Notes under the pieces: generated by a model
Databases searched by the model: none
The model's input: the letters and a program-made list of their open reading frames with translations, nothing else
What the model was told of the DNA's origin: nothing
Translations under genes and position numbers: made by a program
From: Planctomycetota bacterium
GTDB lineage: Bacteria; Planctomycetota; UBA8742; UBA2392
NCBI GenBank assembly: GCA_027493625.1
Contig: JAOSKM010000003.1
Location: 973,028 to 1,037,027, forward strand
Direction of reading: 5' to 3'
DNA: 64,000 nucleotides
In this document: piece by piece, positions 58,365-64,000 of the stretch
Numbering within the stretch: position 1 is the first letter of the stretch
How the letters are laid out: every line of letters begins with the position of its first letter

Positions 58365-59580
58365 TTGCCAACTCCCTTAGCGATAGATTTTCCCAGTTCT
58401 TTATCGTATGCCACTCGTCCATATTGTTGAACCCGGGTGCCGAACAGGATCCTCCGTACCTGTCGGCAGTTGGTTCTCATGGCCCATCGCGCAGACATGA
58501 CGAATTCGTGCTGGGCAATCAAACGGAAAGTTGGGTTTTGAAAATGGCATTAGTGCCATCCCAGAGGTTTCCTGGATATCCAGTGGCGGACCGGGATTCC
58601 TCGGCATCCCGATTGTTGCCGCCCGGCCGCCAAGTTCATTGGGCTCGATAACGTCGCCTCTTTTTGTGCCGGCTTCAACAAGTATGGCCTTCGCCAGCCG
58701 CAGCGCGTTTGGTCTCAAAGTCGCGGGAGCCGTCTTCCTCGATGATTCGAACTTCTTCTCTGATCAAAGGAGGCACAAAAACGAGGGTTACACCCCACTT
58801 CGTAGCCTCCTTCCCTGCAGAGTATCCGCCGACTTACTGAATCTGCTTACCCCCATCTAGCCCGCAACCGTGTACAGTGATCCCGGTATCCTGAACAGAG
58901 GTCGGGTGGTACATAAAATTGTTCCATGATCCACCTGAATGTCCCGTGCATATTTGTGTGGGCAACCGCTGGCCATATAAAGGGCCCGTAAAGAACGTTC
59001 CGCTTGTAATCGTCGTCTCCAACAACTTCGATTGTGTTTCCCGCTTGGATCGAGTGCTGTAAACGGGGTTGCTCTTAGAGTAGTCCGGTAGATTGCCCCA
59101 TTGGGCGTCGCGGCCGCATCTGGGGGGGTCGTCCAACTGCCTATGGTTGAAGCCTTAGGTCTGTTGTTCCAGCAGTAGTAATTGCCCGCTTCTGGGGAAT
59201 GCTTGTTTTTTGGGCAGTTGGCGTAGCGCGGAGGACCGGCTTGACACGTCGACGCGGTGGGCCTCACAAGTGCCCCCGTGCCCGTTCCAACTGTTGAAGA
59301 CTGAAGTGAGAGTAAGATAAATCCCTGTCTGCCTGGCACGAGGGATGACCTACTGGGCATGTTGAGGTAAGCCAACCATGCACCAGATTATAGCTCGGGG
59401 GGTCACCGGTCTACATCATAGAGCTTGGATTTCAGAGGGCGAGTCAGAGGTTCCAGGTCAGGCGTTTTGCGCCGGTCCCATCGCACCACCAGCAGATAGA
59501 TGGGGCAAAAGGGGCGCTCTCCTACAGGCCGTTCCAATGACTGAACTCCCGATCGTAGTCCCAGCCGGCCGCCACTCATC
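58258..59580 (-). pseudogene. Degraded copy of Rhs tip 2 (metallopeptidase)
   Basis: Pieces match 51956-53233, such as ASRSSLVPGRQGFIL, NYYCWNN, DVIEPNELGG and the C-terminal GAVTPKGDPAFGTGKRID, in different frames. The HExxH region is itself altered, so no functional protein can be read. Confidence 0.7.
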
Positions 59581-59696
59581 CACGGCCAGTTCCCAGAAGT
59601 AACTGTTCAACGAAGCACACCTTCTGTCCCGTCAAGGTGTGTTCCGTCGAACAGATACGGTACTCCTCGCTTGCCGGTACGAACCGGGGGGATGCC

Positions 59697-60979
59697 TGAC
59701 ACTTTGAACCGGGCGGATGCCTGACAGGTAACCTGGGCGGCAAGGAGACTGCCGATGCCCTGGAAAGAGACCTGTCCTGTGACCGAACGAATCAACTTCA
59801 TCAACGACTTGATTGCCGAAAAGGGCTCCGTCAGCGGTCTCTGCGCGACCTACGGCATCACCCGCGAGACCGGCCACCTGTGGATTCGCCGTTTCAAGCA
59901 AGGCGGCTATCCGGCCCTCGAAGACCGCAGCAGGGCCGCCCACAGCCACCCCAACGAAACGTCTGCCGATATCTGTACGCTGATCGTTGCGGCCCGCAAG
60001 GCTCACCCCACCTGGGGCCCGAAGAAGCTGCGGCCTTTGCTGGAGCGCGTCCACCCCGGCATCGAGCTGCCAGCGCTGAGCACGATGAACGACATCCTGA
60101 AACGGGCAGGCCTTGTCCAGCCCGGGCGCCGCTGCCGCCGCCGTCATAGTGACGGCGGCAGCGGCGCGATCTCGGGTGGGCCGAACAGCGTGTGGTGCGT
60201 GGACTACAAGGGTCAATTCAGGCTGGGCGACGGCAACCTGTGCTACCCGCTGACCGTGACCGACGCATGCTCGCGCATGATCCTGTGCTGCGAGGGCCAT
60301 GACGGAACCAGACACGACAGCGCAAGACACAGCTTCGAGCAGACCTTCAAGCGCTACGGCCTTCCCGACGCCATCCGCAGCGACAACGGGACGCCCTTTG
60401 CGAGCACCGGCGCGGCCAGGCTGACGAGACTGGGCGTGTGGTGGCTCAAGCTGGGGATCACGCTACAGCGCATCCGGCCGGGCAAACCGCAGGAGAACGG
60501 GCGTCACGAGCGCATGCACCGGACGCTGAAGGCCGAAACGGCCAGACCGCCGGCGTCGAACATGAAGCGCCAGCAGGGACGCTTCAACGATTGGGTGGAG
60601 GAGTTCAACTTTGAACGGCCGCACGAGGCGCTCGATGGTGCGACGCCGGCGAGCCGGTACGAGGTTTCGCTGCGCGAGTATCCGGGAGAGTTGGCTGATC
60701 CGGAGTATCCCGGCCATTACGAGAAGCGGCGCGTGAAGCCGGAGGGAACGCTGAGGCTGAGAGGCGTGCAAGTGTACCTGAGCGAGGCGCTGGGCAACGA
60801 GTTGGTAGGTGCTGTGGAAGTGGAGGACGGCGAGTGGCGCCTGAAGTTCGGAAGCCTGGAGCTGGCGACATTCGACGAACGCAAACGTGAGTTGAGGCCG
60901 ATCGGCAGTAACCGTGCAACGTCAAAGGGGAAGTTGTACAAGAGGAAAGTGTCAGGCATGCGCCCGGTCTAAACTGTCA
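59697..60979 (+). mobile_element. IS481-type insertion sequence, copy 2
   Basis: Inverted counterpart of 50559-51841 with the same ends (TGACACTTTGAACCGGGCGG at the left). Identical in length to copy 1. Confidence 0.8.
59755..60972 (+). CDS. IS481-family transposase, copy 2
   Basis: Intact 405-residue protein identical to the copy at 50566-51783, with the same DDE residues (WCVDYKGQF, RSDNGTPFAS, NGRHERMHRTLKAE). Start ATG 59755 with a GGAG upstream. Its perfect preservation contrasts with the degraded stretch just to its left. Confidence 0.93.
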   Translation: MPWKETCPVTERINFINDLIAEKGSVSGLCATYGITRETGHLWIRRFKQGGYPALEDRSRAAHSHPNETSADICTLIVAARKAHPTWGPKKLRPLLERVHPGIELPALSTMNDILKRAGLVQPGRRCRRRHSDGGSGAISGGPNSVWCVDYKGQFRLGDGNLCYPLTVTDACSRMILCCEGHDGTRHDSARHSFEQTFKRYGLPDAIRSDNGTPFASTGAARLTRLGVWWLKLGITLQRIRPGKPQENGRHERMHRTLKAETARPPASNMKRQQGRFNDWVEEFNFERPHEALDGATPASRYEVSLREYPGELADPEYPGHYEKRRVKPEGTLRLRGVQVYLSEALGNELVGAVEVEDGEWRLKFGSLELATFDERKRELRPIGSNRATSKGKLYKRKVSGMRPV

Positions 60980-61165
60980 GGAATCCGCCCGGCCCAACAG
61001 CCACGACTCCACCCTCCCAGCACCATTGAAGGCGCTCTCAAGGGTGGTTGCAACTTCAAGGGGAGCGGTATAGCCCTACATCACCGCACTTCGACCCTTG
61101 TCCTATCAGTGTCTACGCGAGAGAACGGATGCATCATATTATACGCGACAGGTGAGCGTCATCCC

Positions 61166-61582
61166 CTACTCTAGTGCATAGATGCCTGTCGCTACCTTGA
61201 CTGCATGTCCCGTGACTTCGGCGGACTTGCGAGTCATTATCTGCACCTTCCGTCCGATGTTATGGGCCAACTGAGTGCGAAGCGACATACTCTCGGATTG
61301 GGTTTTCGAGCTGACAACGATCAGTGTACTTCCGTCAGAAAATCGAATATTCGCCACCTCCCACTCAATTGAGCCGTAAGCCACATAATCTTTCACTGTT
61401 GCAGCCGAGAGCCACTGATCCTCGGGCCCTCCCATACCTTTGAAGGCTTCCCGGGCAACTGTCTCTGCTTCCTCGATCTCACGCTGATCCAGCCTCAAAT
61501 CCGAGGGGGTCGACGAACACGCACCACACACTGCTAGTATAAGCACAATGATCATCGTCGCCTGAATTGCTCTTAAGGACAT
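61166..61582 (-). CDS. Small lipoprotein paired with Rhs tip 1 (right copy)
   Basis: A 138-residue lipoprotein identical to 49956-50372 (lipobox CGAC). It follows tip 1 by 13 bases. If the right arm is the genuine context, this is the immunity-gene position for the long Rhs protein that starts beyond the window. Confidence 0.7.
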   Translation of the reverse strand: MSLRAIQATMIIVLILAVCGACSSTPSDLRLDQREIEEAETVAREAFKGMGGPEDQWLSAATVKDYVAYGSIEWEVANIRFSDGSTLIVVSSKTQSESMSLRTQLAHNIGRKVQIMTRKSAEVTGHAVKVATGIYALE

Positions 61583-61594
61583 GCGGCGCTCCTG

Positions 61595-62377
61595 TTACTT
61601 GTTGACGACACCCTTGGCTAACCCGTCAAGCCCGGAGGATGTGTGGTTCTTCAGTTTCGGCAGAGGGTCGTCTTTCTTTGCAGTCGGAATTGCTCCATCG
61701 ATGTCGGCACAAAGCTTGTATCGATGACTGGCTACTTTGTCGCCTAAACCGTTCACCTCGCCCGATACATCCTTACCAGCATATTCGTATTTCCGTACTC
61801 CGGAAGTACCGATTTTGTCGATTGGAATTGTTTTGCCGCAGAGCTTCAAGCTGCTTGTCTGTGAGAGAACTCCGAAACTAGCTGCCGTGCCAAAATCAAT
61901 TACCTTTTCGTTTTTTACTCCCTTCGCGGTCCAGGATGTAAAGTCCGCGGTAACACACAGTTTCAGTTTCTCACATAGGCAGCACTTACCTTCACATACT
62001 CTCCTGTCCTTGATGTGTGCGTCGCCAGCCTTGCCTTCCCAACCTTCTCCACGAAGGGTCGAGTTTACAGCTGCCAACACTCCTCCTAGATTGATCTCTC
62101 TAGCATCGATCGCACGTTTGTCGTTGAGTTTGAACCACTCTTTGTAGCTCCACAAATACTTGTATCTTCTGGTTTTGGCTAAAAATAAGATCTTGACGGC
62201 CTCGTCTTGGTTGATATAGTCCCCGCGCCCCGTCCCTCCCCATACCCCACCTACAAAAGTGCCTCGTTTTCTTTTTTTATTTGATTTTGTGGGTTTTTGG
62301 TTCCAAACTTCAAGCCCTCGGTCCCGGGCTCCAATCTCAGTGACCCCGGAATCCACTTGGGTCGGTAAGATCAACAA
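61595..62377 (-). CDS. Rhs tip 1 (right copy), N-terminal part garbled
   Basis: From about residue 73 onward this is identical to the tip at 48825-49943 (WSYKEWFKLNDKRAIDAREI to the end LDGLAKGVVNK). The first about 70 residues are a frameshift-scrambled version of the same region: the left arm reads GVTEIEPGTEGLKFG where this arm reads GVTEIGARDRGLEVW. It should be continuous with the Rhs gene at 62337 after correcting one or two indels near 62340-62350. Confidence 0.65.
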   Translation of the reverse strand: MLILPTQVDSGVTEIGARDRGLEVWNQKPTKSNKKRKRGTFVGGVWGGTGRGDYINQDEAVKILFLAKTRRYKYLWSYKEWFKLNDKRAIDAREINLGGVLAAVNSTLRGEGWEGKAGDAHIKDRRVCEGKCCLCEKLKLCVTADFTSWTAKGVKNEKVIDFGTAASFGVLSQTSSLKLCGKTIPIDKIGTSGVRKYEYAGKDVSGEVNGLGDKVASHRYKLCADIDGAIPTAKKDDPLPKLKNHTSSGLDGLAKGVVNK

Positions 62378-64000
62378 GGGGACCCCCGCGAAAAGCTGGA
62401 ATGTTGTACCAAGGAGTCATCGCCGGGTCAGGCGTTGTCCAACTAGCGGTTGAGGGTTCATAGGTTCTGTTCCAGCAGTAGTAACTGCGTTTGTGCTCCA
62501 GCCCAGGCTCTGGATCGACGTAGAATCCAGCCATGGGCGGAATGTACTCGTAGCCGGCCCACAACCACTTGCTGCTGGTGCACAGGGCGTCAGGGTCGAT
62601 GGTTCCCGTAGACGGGACAACATGTGGGGGCGCAAACAACCAATAACGGTCATCCGCGGCCGCCAAGTATTGCGCGTTGCCCTTCACTGTGATCGTGGTC
62701 GCGGTGCTCGCGATGATCTCGATGTAGTCGAAGTCCTCAACCTTCGGGCTGATCAACCAGCCCACCATGTGCTCCTGGAAATCCGCTCCAGTGTCGGCGA
62801 ACACTGTTGTGTCGTCACTGGGATCTTCAGGAGTGCTGTTGTCGTCGAACACGGGGGCGCTGGTCCAGACACCAGCTGTGTGATAGGTGCCCGAGGTCGC
62901 GACGTTGGTGTCCACGAAGTCGTAAACGACAAAGGACAAGTCGCCTTCCACAATCGCGTCATAGGCCTCGCTGGTGGCTTCGTCGATCGTGATGGTTGTG
63001 CTGTTGTTGCCGAGGATGGTCCTGACGATGAACTGTCCGTTCGCGGGATCTGCGACGGCGAGTTGCATGCCCTTGAACTCGTCCGTCGTGAAGCTCGCTC
63101 CGGTGATCGCGATGGATGTCAACGGCATGTTGGTCGAACTGCCCTCATTCACGTCATCATGATCGCCGTCGAATGCGATGATGCGTTCGACGGGCCTGCC
63201 GTAGTCCAGATAAACCTCATCGAGCAGCTTGATGCCGGCGTCGTCGGCCATGCCTATCAAGCTACCAAGTTGGTCCTCGTAGCGGTACTTCCACTTGTCG
63301 GATCCCGTGTCCGGGTCCACGAGGTCGAGTATGCGCATGGTTCCGTGCCCGCCTCCGCCTGTTGGGAAGGCCAGCGTAAAGGGACTCATTGTGCTCCCGC
63401 TCAGGCTGCCGTGCGCGCCCGGGCCGAAGACGGACATGACATGGTTGGTCACCGTGCTGCTGTCGTCAATCTGGCGCACCTCGAGTGTTGGCGCGCCGTT
63501 GTTGTTGCAACCGCACTTCTGACAGAACGGGTCGTAGCAGTAGCAGAGCGTGTCAAACAGATGGTAGCTGGCCTCATAGAAACGCTGCTCGGTTCTGCGT
63601 CTTCCCTGGTTGTCGTAAGAGTAGCGACGTTCTGGATTGTCGCTGTCAGCCTCCTCGGTGATGACTTGCCCTTTGTAGTCGTAGGTGGAGTCAAGATCGC
63701 GTGTCGGGTCGGTAGTGAGTTGTTCAATGGCGTCGTAGGTGTAGCTCGCGCCGTCCACGGCCGTGTACTGGTTGGTGTCGCTGTTCGCCGTGTAGCCGTA
63801 GTCGTACACCGTGGTGGGCGTCAGTTGGTCGTCATAGTCCACCACATTGGTGCGGTTGCCGCGGGGGTCCAGCGTGTAGTTCCGACGCAGGCCCCAGTTG
63901 GCAGGTGTGTTGGCCGGATTGCCGTAGGTGGCGAGATTGCCACCCGACAGGTCAACACCAAAGTAGGTCTTGGCTAACCTTTCGGCTTCGTCGTAGCGGA
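62337..64000 (-). CDS. Rhs repeat protein, C-terminal part (5' end outside window)
   Basis: Large wall- or surface-type Rhs/YD-repeat protein, open to the window edge. YD repeats are visible (YDEAERLAKTYFG, YTYDAIEQLTTDPTRDL, RRYSYDNQGRRRTEQRF), then the core (YRYEDQLGSLIGMADDAG, VYLDYGRPVE). An unusual insert of about 200 residues follows: two beta domains, ITGASFTTDEFKGMQLAVAD and TGADFQEHMVGWLISPKVED. The core then resumes (YYCWNRTYEPSTASWTTPDP) and stops at DPSGFRGH, which is a frameshift: the left arm reads DPSGLGVTEI. The true product probably continues into tip 1 at 61595. Rhs proteins deliver their C-terminal toxin to neighbouring cells. Confidence 0.8.
   Translation of the reverse strand, partial: RYDEAERLAKTYFGVDLSGGNLATYGNPANTPANWGLRRNYTLDPRGNRTNVVDYDDQLTPTTVYDYGYTANSDTNQYTAVDGASYTYDAIEQLTTDPTRDLDSTYDYKGQVITEEADSDNPERRYSYDNQGRRRTEQRFYEASYHLFDTLCYCYDPFCQKCGCNNNGAPTLEVRQIDDSSTVTNHVMSVFGPGAHGSLSGSTMSPFTLAFPTGGGGHGTMRILDLVDPDTGSDKWKYRYEDQLGSLIGMADDAGIKLLDEVYLDYGRPVERIIAFDGDHDDVNEGSSTNMPLTSIAITGASFTTDEFKGMQLAVADPANGQFIVRTILGNNSTTITIDEATSEAYDAIVEGDLSFVVYDFVDTNVATSGTYHTAGVWTSAPVFDDNSTPEDPSDDTTVFADTGADFQEHMVGWLISPKVEDFDYIEIIASTATTITVKGNAQYLAAADDRYWLFAPPHVVPSTGTIDPDALCTSSKWLWAGYEYIPPMAGFYVDPEPGLEHKRSYYCWNRTYEPSTASWTTPDPAMTPWYNIPAFRGGPLVDLTDPSGFRGH

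Larger units (their letters stand above)
56074..62488. repeat. Large inverted repeat, right arm
   Basis: Reverse-complement counterpart of 49050-55410. Between about 59590 and 62160 it is essentially identical to the left arm (transposase, lipoprotein and tip 1 proteins match residue for residue). Between 56100 and 59590, and again 62160-62450, it differs by many single-base and short indels, frequently in homopolymers. Confidence 0.85.

Overview
The window is GC-rich, densely coded bacterial DNA. Small secreted lipoproteins, a DUF1570-like metalloprotease, HEAT-repeat and carboxypeptidase-regulatory-like proteins, Rhs polymorphic toxins with a distinctive YYCWNRTYDPS core motif and many dispersed palindromes suggest a Planctomycetota-like (PVC group) organism. 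This is inferred from gene content only; there is no rRNA in the window.

Layout. 1-5.2 kb: 3' end of purQ, two small membrane proteins, a methyltransferase, and a convergent SulP transporter. 5.2-6.4 kb: a complete IS630-type element with 32-bp terminal inverted repeats. 6.6-12.85 kb: a Gly/Asp-repeat exported protein (A) and an exported anchor-domain protein (B), duplicated in tandem as a 2.3-kb unit that ends in a 31-G tract next to a convergent small exported protein (C). 13-35.1 kb: housekeeping and chromosomal genes, namely thrC, a HEAT-repeat protein, a secreted metalloprotease, a VOC protein, a lipoprotein, 1-Cys peroxiredoxin, rpmA-rplU, an exported protein, lysS, a large FtsX-type permease, ogt, a DUF374 acyltransferase, then a coupled group (exported Ig-like protein, RluA-type pseudouridine synthase, lipoprotein alpha/beta hydrolase) and purA. 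35.2-36.5 kb: an IS1111-type element inserted into a dispersed palindrome.

37.9-48.7 kb is a mobile island. It starts at tRNA-Arg(CCG), with a large serine recombinase whose last codons are antisense to the tRNA, and ends with a tyrosine recombinase. Its cargo is a VWA protein, a Ser/Thr kinase and a PP2C phosphatase (the TerY-P triad arrangement) in one operon with a HerA/VirD4-like ATPase carrying a nuclease-like C-terminus, a zinc-finger membrane protein and a four-helix membrane protein. A SWIM zinc-finger protein is divergent from the operon. This is the best candidate for an under-described system, probably anti-phage or DNA-processing.

48.8-64 kb is an Rhs toxin locus. Three different Rhs C-terminal tips each sit next to a lipoprotein gene, with an IS481-type element between them. 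A region of about 6.4 kb (49.05-55.41 kb) recurs in inverted orientation at 56.07-62.49 kb around a 0.66-kb loop. The outer part of the second arm is virtually identical to the first; the inner part is full of indels. A longer Rhs gene runs off the right edge.

Caution: several clearly functional genes, including lysS, are broken by single-base changes in homopolymers, usually a C5/G5 run one base too short. Together with the poly-G tract and the imperfect palindrome this points to uncorrected long-read errors, so frameshifts here should not be read as biology without read-level checks.
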